Shown here piece after piece: positions 1 through 9,248 of a stretch of 64,000 nt of DNA. A model generated the notes under the pieces. It did no database searches, was not told the DNA's origin, and saw nothing but the letters and a program-made list of their open reading frames with translations. Where the stretch lies: NCBI GenBank assembly GCA_021307345.1, contig CP089930.1, forward strand, positions 3,534,001 through 3,598,000, read 5' to 3'. The DNA is from Escherichia coli (GTDB taxonomy: Bacteria > Pseudomonadota > Gammaproteobacteria > Enterobacterales > Enterobacteriaceae). A program made the translations under genes and the position numbers. Numbering within the stretch: position 1 is the first letter of the stretch; the number at the start of each line of letters is the position of its first letter.

Positions 1-31
1 CGAATATCGGGCAAGCGCCCAATTCAGTGGT

Positions 32-940
32 CTAATTCTGGTTCAAAAAGTGCAGGAACCGACTTAGCGCACGGGAGGGCGTTTCGTTATTACGCCAGAA
101 CACGCCGACGCTGCCTTTCTGTTCTATCTTCGGCAGGTTCAGGATCACCAGTTGTCCCTGACTGGCATAGCGTTGCGCCAGACGTAAAGAGAGTATAGAA
201 ATCATGTCGCTGCTTTGGAGCAGATTGGTGCTGACGTTCATTGACGCCGATTCAATGGTGTTTTCTGGCAGCATCACGCCATGTTCTACCAGCGCATTAT
301 CAATACTGAGACGAATAGGTGTCCCGGTTGGCCAGACTATCCAGCGCCAGTTAGCCAGATCATCCCAGCCAAGAGCGGCATATTTCGCCAGTGGATGGTT
401 TGGGCGAGCGACAAAGCACACTGGCTCGGTGTAGAGCACCTGATAATTTAGCGGCAGTTGCAGTGCACGACCACCAATACGACCAACCACTACATCCACA
501 GAACCTGCCAGCAGGTCTTGCAGTAATGGCGTCATCACCTTCTCTTCGATATTCAGGTGCAGCGTCGGCATCTCTTTTAGCAAATGCAAAATTGCCTGGG
601 ATACGCAGTCAGTGGCGACAGGAGAACAACCTATTTTCAGACTGCCGACCAGCCCGCCTTGTTTAAAGCGCGCCAGTTCATGTTGCGATCGCTCCATGTC
701 ATTGATTAATCGTTGGGCATGTTGCAATAACAATTTGCCACCTTCGGTCGGACGTAGCCCTTTGCTGTGCCGCTCAAAGAGTGTGAGGCCGATCTCATCT
801 TCGAGTTGTGACAGCCATTTCGACAGCGCAGGCTGAGTGATATTCATCATCCGCGCCACATGGGTCAGATTACCCTGTTCGCCCAGCGCCACCAGCATTT
901 GCAGGTGATGAAGTTTTAATTTCTGCGCCCAGTTTGCCAT
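32..940 (-). CDS. mhbR: LysR-family regulator of 3-hydroxybenzoate/gentisate operon (MhbR-like)
   Basis: Predicted transcription factor of 302 aa. An N-terminal winged helix-turn-helix (about residues 8-65, with the typical ITQPALSKWLSQLE recognition segment) is followed by a LysR effector-binding domain that probably senses 3-hydroxybenzoate or gentisate. The ATG at 940 is chosen over an upstream one at 988 because GGAGG lies 9 nt before it. It is divergent from the catabolic operon starting at 1067, the usual arrangement for a LysR activator and its target. Genes of the same order are known as mhbRTDHIM in Klebsiella pneumoniae; the symbol is transferred by that synteny. A 16-bp palindrome at 946-961 overlaps its ribosome binding site, suggesting autoregulation. 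The family is certain; the effector is inferred. Confidence 0.85.
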   Translation of the reverse strand: MANWAQKLKLHHLQMLVALGEQGNLTHVARMMNITQPALSKWLSQLEDEIGLTLFERHSKGLRPTEGGKLLLQHAQRLINDMERSQHELARFKQGGLVGSLKIGCSPVATDCVSQAILHLLKEMPTLHLNIEEKVMTPLLQDLLAGSVDVVVGRIGGRALQLPLNYQVLYTEPVCFVARPNHPLAKYAALGWDDLANWRWIVWPTGTPIRLSIDNALVEHGVMLPENTIESASMNVSTNLLQSSDMISILSLRLAQRYASQGQLVILNLPKIEQKGSVGVFWRNNETPSRALSRFLHFLNQN

Positions 941-945
941 TTGCC

Positions 946-961
946 ATAACCTCCAGGTTAT
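946..961. promoter_or_regulatory. Candidate LysR operator palindrome (ATAACCTCCAGGTTAT)
   Basis: A perfect inverted repeat with 7-bp arms (ATAACCT/AGGTTAT) and a 2-bp centre lies between the divergent regulator and transporter genes, 6 bp from the regulator's start codon. It includes the regulator's GGAGG ribosome binding site. LysR proteins typically bind interrupted dyads with a T-N11-A core, which this sequence fits. Function as an operator is inferred. Confidence 0.4.
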
Positions 962-1066
962 CTCTCTGCCGAAAATGCCATTGTACATTTCATCTCTTTA
1001 ATCACAATATCGCAACATATACAAAACAATAGAAACATCTACCTTACCTGCACTGAGGCATTCACT

Positions 1067-2425
1067 ATGACTCAACGACGTGATTTACAAGCACTGATCG
1101 ATGCCGCTCCGGTCGGCAAGATGCAGTGGCGCGTTATCATCTGCTGTTTTCTGGTGGTAATGCTCGATGGTTTTGACACGGCGGCTATCGGCTTTATCGC
1201 TCCCGATATTCGTACTCACTGGCAACTCTCCGCAGGCGATCTCGCGCCGCTGTTTGGCGCGGGTCTGTTGGGATTAACCGCAGGCGCGCTGCTTTGCGGC
1301 CCGTTGTCGGATCGCTTTGGTCGTAAACGGGTCATTGAGTTGTGCGTCTTTTTATTTGGTGCGTTAAGTCTTGCCTCTGCTTTTTCACCAGATCTGCAAA
1401 CACTGGTAATCCTGCGCTTTCTCACCGGGTTAGGGCTTGGCGGCGCAATGCCGAATACCATCACCATGACGTCGGAATATCTGCCAGCTCGTCGTCGAGG
1501 CGCGCTGGTAACGCTGATGTTTTGCGGTTTCACGCTGGGGTCAGCCTTTGGCGGGATTGTCAGCGCGCAACTGGTGCCGGTGATTGGCTGGCACGGCATT
1601 CTGGTGCTGGGAGGCGTATTACCGCTGATTTTATTTGTCGCGCTGGTGGTGGTTTTGCCGGAATCGCCACGCTGGCAGGTGCGTCGCCAGTTACCGCAGG
1701 CGGTAATTGCAAAAACCGTGAGTGCCATGACTCGCGAGCGTTATGTCGATACCCACTTTTATCTCAATGAACCAGCCGCTATTGCCAAAGGCAGCATTCG
1801 CCAGTTGTTTGCCGGGCGTCAGTTAACCATCACGTTGATGCTGTGGGTCGTTTTCTTCATGAGCCTGCTGATCATTTACCTGCTCTCAAGCTGGATGCCG
1901 ACGTTGCTTAACCATCGTGGTATCGACCTGCAACATGCGTCCTGGGTCACCGCCGCATTCCAGATTGGCGGCACGTTGGGCGCGCTGGCGCTGGGCGTAC
2001 TGATGGATAAATTCAATCCTTTCCGCGTGTTGGCGCTGAGCTATGCCATAGGCGTTGTATGCATCGTGATGATTGGCTTAAGTCAGGACGGATTATGGCT
2101 GATGGCACTGGCTGTCTTTGGCACTGGCATTGGTATCAGCGGATCGCAAGTGGGGCTGAACGCGCTGACCGCCACGCTCTACCCGACACAAAGTCGCGCC
2201 ACGGGCGTGAGCTGGTCAAACGCCGTCGGCCGCTGCGGCGCGATTGTCGGTTCGCTTTCTGGCGGCGTGATGATGGCGATGAATTTCTCTTTCGACACTC
2301 TGTTTTTCATTATCGCTGTGCCTGCGGCGATCAGTGCGGTGATGTTAACGCTGCTGATTACCGTCGTTCGCCAGTCGACCTCTGTCCCTGACTCACTGCC
2401 TCGCGCAGGCGTTGTGAACGAATAA
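1067..2425 (+). CDS. mhbT: MFS aromatic acid/H+ symporter (MhbT-like 3-hydroxybenzoate uptake)
   Basis: A 452-aa inner-membrane permease of the major facilitator superfamily, aromatic acid:H+ symporter (AAHS) branch. TM1 has the family's Asp-rich motif DGFDT (D34 and D37), and the loop between TM2 and TM3 reads [10 protein letters not shown], the MFS signature. About twelve hydrophobic segments are visible. It is first in a compact operon with gentisate-pathway enzymes, so the likely substrate is 3-hydroxybenzoate, possibly gentisate. The gap to the dioxygenase gene is 11 nt and holds the ribosome binding site AAGGAG. Transcription probably depends on the divergent LysR gene. Substrate assignment rests on context. 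Confidence 0.85.
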   Translation: MTQRRDLQALIDAAPVGKMQWRVIICCFLVVMLDGFDTAAIGFIAPDIRTHWQLSAGDLAPLFGAGLLGLTAGALLCGPLSDRFGRKRVIELCVFLFGALSLASAFSPDLQTLVILRFLTGLGLGGAMPNTITMTSEYLPARRRGALVTLMFCGFTLGSAFGGIVSAQLVPVIGWHGILVLGGVLPLILFVALVVVLPESPRWQVRRQLPQAVIAKTVSAMTRERYVDTHFYLNEPAAIAKGSIRQLFAGRQLTITLMLWVVFFMSLLIIYLLSSWMPTLLNHRGIDLQHASWVTAAFQIGGTLGALALGVLMDKFNPFRVLALSYAIGVVCIVMIGLSQDGLWLMALAVFGTGIGISGSQVGLNALTATLYPTQSRATGVSWSNAVGRCGAIVGSLSGGVMMAMNFSFDTLFFIIAVPAAISAVMLTLLITVVRQSTSVPDSLPRAGVVNE

Positions 2426-2436
2426 GGAGCATCTCA

Positions 2437-3465
2437 ATGACTGATAACAATCAAAATAGCCGCGAGCAATTTTATCAACACATTTCCGGGCAAAACCTGA
2501 CCCCGCTGTGGGAGTCGTTGCACCATCTGGTGCCGAAAACGCCCAACGCTAATTGCGCGCCAGCGTACTGGAATTATCAGGAGATCCGCCCGTTGTTGCT
2601 GGAAAGTGGCAGCCTGATTGGCGCGAAAGAGGCGGTGCGTCGCGTACTGGTGCTGGAAAACCCGGCGCTGCGCGGTCAGTCCTCTATTACCGCCACCTTG
2701 TATGCCGGTTTGCAACTGATCATGCCAGGCGAAGTGGCACCAAGCCATCGTCATAACCAGTCGGCGCTGCGTTTTATTGTTGAAGGTAAAGGCGCATTTA
2801 CCGCCGTTGATGGCGAACGCACGCCAATGAATGAGGGCGATTTTATCCTGACCCCGCAGTGGCGCTGGCACGATCACGGTAATCCTGGCGACGAACCGGT
2901 TATCTGGCTGGATGGACTGGATCTGCCATTAGTGAACACTCTGGGCTGCGGTTTTGCCGAAGATTATCCGGAAGAGCAACAACCGGTAACGCGCAAAGAG
3001 GGGGATTATCTGCCGCGTTATGCCGCCAATATGTTGCCGCTGCGCCATCAGACGGGGAACTCCTCGCCGATCTTTAACTACCGTTATGACCGCAGCCGCG
3101 AAGTGCTGCACGATTTAACCCGCCTGGGCGATGCCGATGAGTGGGATGGCTACAAAATGCGCTACGTCAACCCGGTCACTGGCGGGTATCCGATGCCGTC
3201 GATGGGCGCTTTCCTGCAACTGTTGCCGAAAGGGTTCGCCTCCCGCGTGGCGCGCACAACTGACAGCACCATCTACCACGTGGTGGAAGGCGGCGGGCTG
3301 GTCACTATCGGCAATGAAACCTTCACCTTTAGTGCAAAAGATATCTTCGTGGTGCCGACCTGGCACGGCGTGTCATTCCAGACCACGCAAGATACCGTTT
3401 TATTTAGTTTTTCGGACAGACCGGTACAAGAAGCCCTGGGGCTGTTCCGCGAAGCGCGTTATTAA
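2437..3465 (+). CDS. mhbD: Gentisate 1,2-dioxygenase
   Basis: Cytoplasmic Fe(II) ring-cleaving enzyme that converts gentisate plus O2 to maleylpyruvate. The 342-aa protein is a bicupin of normal family length. The N-terminal cupin shows the metal-ligand pattern H104-x-H106 (PSHRHNQS) and H145/H147 (WHDHG); the C-terminal cupin (about 230-330) contains YHVVEGGG. It follows the transporter by 11 nt and precedes the fumarylpyruvate hydrolase by 15 nt, so the pathway is co-transcribed. The family assignment is firm from the motifs and from the neighbouring pathway genes. Confidence 0.92.
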   Translation: MTDNNQNSREQFYQHISGQNLTPLWESLHHLVPKTPNANCAPAYWNYQEIRPLLLESGSLIGAKEAVRRVLVLENPALRGQSSITATLYAGLQLIMPGEVAPSHRHNQSALRFIVEGKGAFTAVDGERTPMNEGDFILTPQWRWHDHGNPGDEPVIWLDGLDLPLVNTLGCGFAEDYPEEQQPVTRKEGDYLPRYAANMLPLRHQTGNSSPIFNYRYDRSREVLHDLTRLGDADEWDGYKMRYVNPVTGGYPMPSMGAFLQLLPKGFASRVARTTDSTIYHVVEGGGLVTIGNETFTFSAKDIFVVPTWHGVSFQTTQDTVLFSFSDRPVQEALGLFREARY

Positions 3466-3480
3466 TTTGGGAGAGAAAAA

Positions 3481-4182
3481 ATGACTCAATATGTATTCGA
3501 ACCGCAAGCGCCCGTTACCGTACCGGTTGTTGGCAGTGATGAACAATTCCCCGTGCGTCGCGTTTACTGCGTCGGACGTAACTATGCTGCCCACGCCCGC
3601 GAAATGGGCTTCGATCCGGATCGTGAACCGCCATTCTTCTTCTGCAAACCAGCGGATGCCGTTGTTCCGGTTGCCGCAGGCGAAACGCTGGCGCTGCCGT
3701 ATCCGGCACAGACTGATAACTACCATTATGAAATTGAACTGGTGGTGGCGATTGGCAAAAAGGGCAGCGATATCCCGCTGGAAAACGCGCATGAATATGT
3801 CTGGGGTTATGCCACGGGGCTTGATATGACCCGTCGCGATCGTCAAATGGAAATGCGCCAGATGGGACGCCCGTGGGAAATCGGCAAAGCGTTTGATCTC
3901 TCTGCGCCGATCGCGCCGCTGCACAAAGCCAGCGAAACCGGCGGTATTGATAACGCGCCAATCTGGTTACAGGTTAACGGCGAAGATCATCAGCGCAGCG
4001 ATATTCGTCATCTCATCTGGTCAGTGAATGAAACCATCAGCTACCTGTCCGGCTTCTTTGAACTGCAACCGGGCGATCTGATCTTCACCGGCACGCCGGA
4101 AGGTGTTGGCCCGGTGGTGAAAGGCGATGTGATCACGGGCAACGTCGAGGGTTTAACCCCTATCGCGGTGAAGATTGTCTGA
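3481..4182 (+). CDS. mhbH: Fumarylpyruvate hydrolase (FAH family)
   Basis: Predicted to hydrolyse fumarylpyruvate to fumarate and pyruvate, the last step of the gentisate route. The 233-aa protein has the fumarylacetoacetate hydrolase fold: [16 protein letters not shown] near the N-terminus, then the divalent-metal ligands E84-x-E86 (HYEIEL) and D115 (GLDMTRRD), and the C-terminal [14 protein letters not shown] loop that is typical of the family. ATG at 3481 is preceded by GGGAGAG. It is third in the operon, 8 nt upstream of the isomerase gene. Related enzymes handle acylpyruvates, so the precise substrate is taken from operon context. Confidence 0.9.
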   Translation: MTQYVFEPQAPVTVPVVGSDEQFPVRRVYCVGRNYAAHAREMGFDPDREPPFFFCKPADAVVPVAAGETLALPYPAQTDNYHYEIELVVAIGKKGSDIPLENAHEYVWGYATGLDMTRRDRQMEMRQMGRPWEIGKAFDLSAPIAPLHKASETGGIDNAPIWLQVNGEDHQRSDIRHLIWSVNETISYLSGFFELQPGDLIFTGTPEGVGPVVKGDVITGNVEGLTPIAVKIV

Positions 4183-4190
4183 GGTGCAAG

Positions 4191-4835
4191 ATGAAGCTGT
4201 ACAGTTTTTTTAATAGTTCAGCGTCGTACCGGGTGCGTATCGCGCTGGCGCTAAAGGGTATCGATTACCAGACCGAAGGGGTGAATATCCGCATTGGTCA
4301 GCAAAACGAACTGGCCTACCGGCGGATGAATCCGGTCGGGCTGGTGCCGACGCTGCTGACCGATGATGGCGAGTCACTCGGTCAATCGCTGGCGATAATT
4401 GACTGGCTGGATCGTCATTATCCACAAGTTCCGCTGTTGCCGCAGGAAGAACCGGCTCGCAATAAAGTCCTGGAAATTGTTTATGCCATCGCTTGCGACA
4501 TTCATCCTCTGAATAATTTGCGTGTGCTGCGCTACCTGACCGAAGAACTGAACGTCAGTGAAGAAGAGAAAAAACGCTGGTATGCGCACTGGATCCAGCA
4601 AGGGTTAAGCGCAGTGGAACAACTGCTGCGCCAGAGCCAGTCGGGGCAATTTTGTGTGGGCGAGACGCCGACGCTGGCAGACTGCTGCCTTGTCCCACAG
4701 TGGGCAAATGCGTTACGCATGAACTGCGACCTGAGTGCATATCCGCGCTGTAAAGTGGTGTACGACGCCTGCACGCAGCTGCCAGCATTTATAGCTGCCG
4801 CGCCAGAAAATCAACAAGATAAAATTTCAGCCTGA
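4191..4835 (+). CDS. mhbI: Maleylpyruvate isomerase, glutathione S-transferase zeta type
   Basis: A 214-aa zeta-class GST that isomerises maleylpyruvate to fumarylpyruvate, probably with glutathione. The N-terminal thioredoxin-like domain carries the zeta signature SSASYRVRIAL (about residues 9-19) with the catalytic Ser, and NPVGLVPTL before the conserved cis-proline. The C-terminal helical domain spans about 85-210. Zeta GSTs also isomerise maleylacetoacetate, but no tyrosine-pathway genes are present and the flanking genes are gentisate enzymes. It lies between the hydrolase and hydroxylase genes with short gaps. Confidence 0.9.
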   Translation: MKLYSFFNSSASYRVRIALALKGIDYQTEGVNIRIGQQNELAYRRMNPVGLVPTLLTDDGESLGQSLAIIDWLDRHYPQVPLLPQEEPARNKVLEIVYAIACDIHPLNNLRVLRYLTEELNVSEEEKKRWYAHWIQQGLSAVEQLLRQSQSGQFCVGETPTLADCCLVPQWANALRMNCDLSAYPRCKVVYDACTQLPAFIAAAPENQQDKISA

Positions 4836-4849
4836 CCAGGAGAAGCATA

Positions 4850-6043
4850 ATGACGAAAGTGACACGCGCAGTAATTGTGGGAGGCGGGATCGGCGGTGCG
4901 GCAACTGCGCTGTCACTGGCCCGCCTGGGGATCAAAGTCGTGCTGCTGGAAAAGGCACATGAAATCGGTGAGATTGGCGCAGGCATCCAGTTGGGGCCAA
5001 ACGCGTTTTCGGCGCTGGACAGTCTTGGCGTCGGGGAAATTGCCCGTCAGCGCGCGGTGTTTACCGATCACATCACCATGATGGACGCAGTAAACGCCGA
5101 AGAGGTGGTGCGCATTGAAACCGGGCAGGCCTTTCGTGACCATTTTGGCGGCCCTTACGCGGTGATCCATCGCGTTGATATCCATGCCTCGGTGTGGGAA
5201 GCGGTACTGACGCATCCGGACGTCGAATATCACACCTCCACACAGGTGGTGGATATTCGTGAGACGGAAGACGATGTCACCGTTTTTGACGATCGCGGCA
5301 ATAGCTGGAGCGGCGATATTCTGATTGGTTGTGATGGCGTGAAGTCAGTGGTGCGTCAGAGCTTATTAGGCGATGTGCCGCGCGTTACCGGGCATGTGGT
5401 CTACCGTGCGGTTATCGATTGTGCCGATATGCCGGAAGATTTGCGTATTAACGCGCCGGTACTGTGGGCGGGGCCGCACTGTCACCTGGTGCATTACCCT
5501 TTGCGCGGCGGCAAGCAGTATAACCTGGTGGTGACATTCCACAGTCGCCAGCAGGAAGAGTGGGGCGTGAAGGATGGCAGCAAAGAGGAAGTGCTCTCCT
5601 ATTTTGAAGGCATTCATCCACGCCCGCGTCAGATGCTGGATAAACCGACCTCATGGCGACGCTGGTCAACTGCCGACCGCGAACCGGTGGCGAAGTGGGG
5701 AACGAAGCGCATAACGCTGGTGGGCGATGCGGCGCATCCGGTGGCGCAATATATGGCGCAGGGTGCCTGTATGGCACTGGAAGACGCGGTGACGCTCGGT
5801 AAGGCGCTGGCAGAATGTGACGGCGATGCGGCACAAGCCTTTGCGCTGTATGAGTCGGTACGTATTCCACGCACCGCGCGCATCGTCTGGTCAACCCGTG
5901 AAATGGGGCGGGTATACCACGCTGCGGGGGTCGAACGCCAGGTACGTAACCTGCTGTGGAAAGGGAAATCGCAGGCAGAGTTTTATCGTGGTATGGAGTG
6001 GCTGTACGGCTGGAAAGAAGATAACTGTCTGCAACCACGCTGA
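4850..6043 (+). CDS. mhbM: 3-hydroxybenzoate 6-hydroxylase, FAD monooxygenase
   Basis: A 397-aa class A flavoprotein hydroxylase predicted to para-hydroxylate 3-hydroxybenzoate to gentisate using NAD(P)H and O2, the first step of the pathway. It shows the FAD dinucleotide-binding GGGIGG (residues 11-16), the DG motif region (GCDGVKS) and the GD motif LVGDAAHP followed by [12 protein letters not shown]. Automated annotation often names such proteins salicylate hydroxylase, but gentisate dioxygenase in the same operon favours 3-hydroxybenzoate 6-hydroxylation. It is the last operon gene, 62 nt before dusC. The flavin monooxygenase family is certain; the ring position is inferred from context. 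Confidence 0.88.
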   Translation: MTKVTRAVIVGGGIGGAATALSLARLGIKVVLLEKAHEIGEIGAGIQLGPNAFSALDSLGVGEIARQRAVFTDHITMMDAVNAEEVVRIETGQAFRDHFGGPYAVIHRVDIHASVWEAVLTHPDVEYHTSTQVVDIRETEDDVTVFDDRGNSWSGDILIGCDGVKSVVRQSLLGDVPRVTGHVVYRAVIDCADMPEDLRINAPVLWAGPHCHLVHYPLRGGKQYNLVVTFHSRQQEEWGVKDGSKEEVLSYFEGIHPRPRQMLDKPTSWRRWSTADREPVAKWGTKRITLVGDAAHPVAQYMAQGACMALEDAVTLGKALAECDGDAAQAFALYESVRIPRTARIVWSTREMGRVYHAAGVERQVRNLLWKGKSQAEFYRGMEWLYGWKEDNCLQPR

Positions 6044-6104
6044 GCACTTTAATCCGCTGACCGGAGGCGCTACCATAGCGCCTCATTTTTTTGCGGGTGA
6101 TGAT

Positions 6105-7055
6105 ATGCGTGTACTACTGGCGCCGATGGAGGGTGTGCTTGACTCTCTGGTGCGTGAATTGCTGACCGAAGTTAACGACTACGATCTGTGCATCACCGAA
6201 TTTGTCCGCGTGGTCGATCAACTGCTGCCGGTAAAAGTCTTTCATCGCATTTGCCCTGAACTACAAAATGCCAGTCGAACGCTATCCGGTACGCTGGTGC
6301 GCGTACAACTGCTGGGGCAGTTCCCGCAATGGCTGGCGGAAAATGCCGCTCGTGCGGTGGAGTTAGGCTCCTGGGGCGTGGATCTCAATTGCGGTTGCCC
6401 ATCGAAAACGGTTAACGGTAGCGGCGGCGGGGCGACGTTACTCAAAGATCCCGAGCTCATCTACCAGGGGGCAAAAGCGATGCGCGAAGCTGTACCGGCG
6501 CATTTGCCCGTCAGCGTGAAAGTGCGGCTTGGCTGGGACAGCGGCGATAAGAAGTTTGAAATTGCCGATGCTGTTCAACAGGCTGGCGCCACGGAACTGG
6601 TGGTGCATGGGCGGACAAAAGAGCAGGGCTACCGTGCGGAGCATATTGACTGGCAGGCGATTGGCGAAATTCGCCAGCGGCTGAATATTCCGGTGATTGC
6701 CAACGGTGAAATCTGGGACTGGCAGAGTGCGCAACAATGTATGGCGATGAGCGGCTGCGACGCGGTAATGATTGGTCGCGGGGCGCTGAATATTCCCAAC
6801 CTGAGCCGGGTGGTAAAATATAACGAACCGCGAATGCCGTGGCCGGAGGTGGTTGCTTTGCTGCAAAAATATACCCGTCTGGAAAAGCAGGGCGATACCG
6901 GGCTATATCATGTCGCGCGAATTAAACAGTGGTTGAGTTATTTGCGTAAAGAATACGATGAAGCAACGGAATTATTTCAGCATGTTCGGGTGTTGAATAA
7001 TTCCCCTGATATTGCAAGGGCTATTCAGGCAATTGATATAGATAAGCTGCGATAA
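6105..7055 (+). CDS. dusC: tRNA-dihydrouridine(16) synthase DusC
   Basis: FMN-dependent reductase that makes dihydrouridine at position 16 of tRNA. The 316-aa protein matches E. coli DusC (formerly yohI) nearly throughout. It has an N-terminal TIM barrel with LAPMEGVLD, the catalytic Cys98 in DLNCGCPSK, phosphate-binding IANGEIWD and MIGRGAL, and a C-terminal helical tRNA-binding domain. An upstream in-frame extension to 5817 only overlaps the hydroxylase gene, so the canonical MRVLLAPM start at 6105 is used. It is a conserved core gene flanking the catabolic operon. Confidence 0.97.
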   Translation: MRVLLAPMEGVLDSLVRELLTEVNDYDLCITEFVRVVDQLLPVKVFHRICPELQNASRTLSGTLVRVQLLGQFPQWLAENAARAVELGSWGVDLNCGCPSKTVNGSGGGATLLKDPELIYQGAKAMREAVPAHLPVSVKVRLGWDSGDKKFEIADAVQQAGATELVVHGRTKEQGYRAEHIDWQAIGEIRQRLNIPVIANGEIWDWQSAQQCMAMSGCDAVMIGRGALNIPNLSRVVKYNEPRMPWPEVVALLQKYTRLEKQGDTGLYHVARIKQWLSYLRKEYDEATELFQHVRVLNNSPDIARAIQAIDIDKLR

Positions 7056-7064
7056 TAGTGGAAT

Positions 7065-7440
7065 CGCAGCATATTAGAGACAATAAATCGCTTATTCAGC
7101 TTCATCATTTTGTTGCGCTCCTTTCATGAGCTAAGCCATATATCACAACTGGCGCAAGGAGCGCGCAGGGGGCGGCCAATCGCCGCCGCCCCCTGCACCC
7201 CCGGGCTCTGGCGAACAAAATCGCCGCTGCGCGGTGCCCTCGGCTTATCCCTTACGGCTACCGGGTCGGGCGCGAGGTAACATCCCTGTAAGACGCGCCT
7301 TCAGCCCACATCCATGTGGGCTGCCCCGGCCTCCAGGGAACGCCTCGGCGATTTTGACGCCACCAACACCGGAGCTGTTTGTAAATCAAGTACACAAAAC
7401 ATCTAATGACTAACCTGACTACCTATATGTCATATCTGGT
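7065..7440. other. Gene-free interval with GC-rich structured element
   Basis: No convincing ORF is present between dusC and yohP. From about 7150 to 7365 the base composition rises well above the flanks. Visible structures are a 12-bp stem at 7165-7176/7185-7196 with an 8-nt loop, a 10-bp stem at 7302-7311/7314-7323 with a 2-nt loop, and an outer inverted repeat at 7209-7226/7346-7362 containing a perfect 11-bp match (CAAAATCGCCG). The flanks (7065-7150 and 7365-7440) are ordinary AT-rich DNA. It may be a degenerate mobile or repeat element or a structured RNA. I do not recognise the family. Confidence 0.5.
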
Positions 7441-7452
7441 TTATCTGATATT

Positions 7453-7536
7453 TTAAAATATCATCTTAAATACGCCAGTCACCACCAGTAGCCCAATCAG
7501 GAAAATAATCAATACAGCCCAGAGTATAATTTTCAT
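7453..7536 (-). CDS. yohP: Small membrane protein YohP (27 aa)
   Basis: The reading frame starts at the ATG complementary to 7534-7536 and encodes MKIILWAVLIIFLIGLLVVT and seven more residues, a single hydrophobic membrane segment. It is identical as far as I recall to the validated 27-residue E. coli YohP. An AAAGGAACG ribosome binding site precedes the start. YohP is a short inner-membrane protein known mainly as a model for post-translational, SRP-dependent insertion; its cellular role is not established. It is too short for ordinary gene callers. It sits opposite mdtQ in the interval between dusC and mdtQ. Confidence 0.9.
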   Translation of the reverse strand: MKIILWAVLIIFLIGLLVVTGVFKMIF

Positions 7537-7759
7537 TGGCGTTCCTTTATTTGTGAGTGCTGAGTAAGTATAGGAAAAAATGAAACCCTTTGCCGTTATT
7601 CATAACCGATTAAGATAAATCGGAGAATATCATTTACTTACTGTATGTTTTTCTGGATATGTCGTTTTATTGCCAGTGATGTATTGCCACGCGAAACTAA
7701 AAAATATATCGCAACACACGGTAATCTCCGCGCACCTTTTCTTACCTGATTATTCCCCC

Positions 7760-9196
7760 ATGAATCGTGATTCCTTTTATCCAGCCATCGCCTGTTTTCC
7801 GCTGTTACTGATGCTGGCCGGGTGTGCGCCTGTGCACGAAACCCGCCAGGCGTTAAGCCAGCAAACGCCCGCTGCACAAGTTGACACCGCATTACCCATG
7901 GCGCTGAAGAATGGTTGGCCAGACAGTCAGTGGTGGCTGGAATATCACGATAATCAACTCACTTCATTAATTAACAATGCACTACAGAACGCACCGGATA
8001 TGCAGGTGGCTGAACAGCGCATTCAACTGGCTGAAGCTCAGGCGAAAGCTGTAGCCACTCAGGATGGTCCGCAGATCGACTTTTCTGCGGATATGGAGCG
8101 GCAAAAAATGTCGGCAGAAGGGTTAATGGGGCCGTTTGCTCTGAACGATCCTGCGGCAGGTACGACCGGTCCGTGGTACACCAACGGTACTTTGGGCTTA
8201 ACGGCGGGCTGGCATCTTGATATCTGGGGAAAGAATCGGGCGGAGGTTACTGCTCGCCTGGGTACGGTTAAAGCACGGGTGGCGGAACGCGAGCAAACTC
8301 GCCAATTGCTGGCTGGCAGCGTGGCACGTCTGTACTGGGAGTGGCAAACCCAGGCGGCGTTAAATACTGTCTTGCAGCAAATCGAAAAAGAGCAGAACAC
8401 CATTATCGCGACCGATCGCCAGTTGTATCAAAACGGAATTACCTCTTCGGTTGAAGGTGTGGAAACCGATATTAATGCCAGTAAAACCCGGCAGCAGCGC
8501 AACGATGCGGCGGGAAAAATGAAAATTATTGAGGCGCGGTTAAGTGCGCTGACTAACAGCCAGACGAGCGCCTTAAAGCTGCATCCGGTCGTGCTGCCTG
8601 AAGTGGCAAGCCAGCTTCCTGATGAACTGGGTTATTCCTTGCTGGCACGCCGTGCCGATTTGCAGGCGGCGCACTGGTACGTTGAATCATCCTTAAGCAG
8701 CATCGACGCGGCAAAAGCGGCCTTTTACCCCGACATAAACCTGATGGCCTTCCTGCAACAAGATGCATTGCACTTAAGCGATCTGTTCCGCCATTCCGCG
8801 CAGCAAATGGGCGTTACGGCAGGTTTGACGCTACCTATTTTCGATAGCGGCCGTCTTAACGCCAATCTCGATATTGCGAAAGCCGAAAGCAACTTGTCTA
8901 TCGCCAGCTACAACAAAGCGGTGGTTGAAGCGGTAAATGACGTGGCGCGGGCAGCCAGTCAGGTTCAGACACTGGCGGAGAAAAACCAGCATCAGGCGCA
9001 AATTGAGCGCGATGCCCTGCGAGTCGTTGGTCTGGCGCAGGCGCGTTTTAACGCGGGCATCATTGCTGGTTCCCGCGTCAGCGAGGCAAGAATCCCGGCG
9101 CTGCGTGAGCGGGCGAACGGTCTGCTCTTGCAGGGGCAGTGGCTGGATGCCTCCGTTCAACTCACCGGCGCGCTGGGTGGGGGCTACAAACGCTGA
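7760..9196 (+). CDS. mdtQ: Outer-membrane efflux lipoprotein MdtQ (intact)
   Basis: A TolC-like outer-membrane channel subunit of the NodT/OprM lipoprotein group. The 478-aa product starts MNRDSFYPAIAC and has a signal peptide ending in the lipobox LAGC, so the Cys is lipidated. Two outer-membrane efflux repeats rich in Ala/Gln helices follow. The ATG at 7760 is chosen because the upstream extension to 7670 lacks a signal-like sequence. In K-12 this locus (yohG/yohH) is recorded as a pseudogene; here it is open throughout. No pump partner is adjacent, so its inner-membrane partner is unknown. Confidence 0.92.
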   Translation: MNRDSFYPAIACFPLLLMLAGCAPVHETRQALSQQTPAAQVDTALPMALKNGWPDSQWWLEYHDNQLTSLINNALQNAPDMQVAEQRIQLAEAQAKAVATQDGPQIDFSADMERQKMSAEGLMGPFALNDPAAGTTGPWYTNGTLGLTAGWHLDIWGKNRAEVTARLGTVKARVAEREQTRQLLAGSVARLYWEWQTQAALNTVLQQIEKEQNTIIATDRQLYQNGITSSVEGVETDINASKTRQQRNDAAGKMKIIEARLSALTNSQTSALKLHPVVLPEVASQLPDELGYSLLARRADLQAAHWYVESSLSSIDAAKAAFYPDINLMAFLQQDALHLSDLFRHSAQQMGVTAGLTLPIFDSGRLNANLDIAKAESNLSIASYNKAVVEAVNDVARAASQVQTLAEKNQHQAQIERDALRVVGLAQARFNAGIIAGSRVSEARIPALRERANGLLLQGQWLDASVQLTGALGGGYKR

Positions 9197-9248
9197 TGAT
9201 ATGCGCCTTCTATACTTAACGTTTATTCAGCGTTAAGTGGAGAACTCT

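Noticed and set aside
1-31. GGGC/GCCC hairpin at the left edge as terminator of the LysR gene
   Set aside because: The stem is only 4 bp and the sequence is cut by the window edge, so it cannot be judged.
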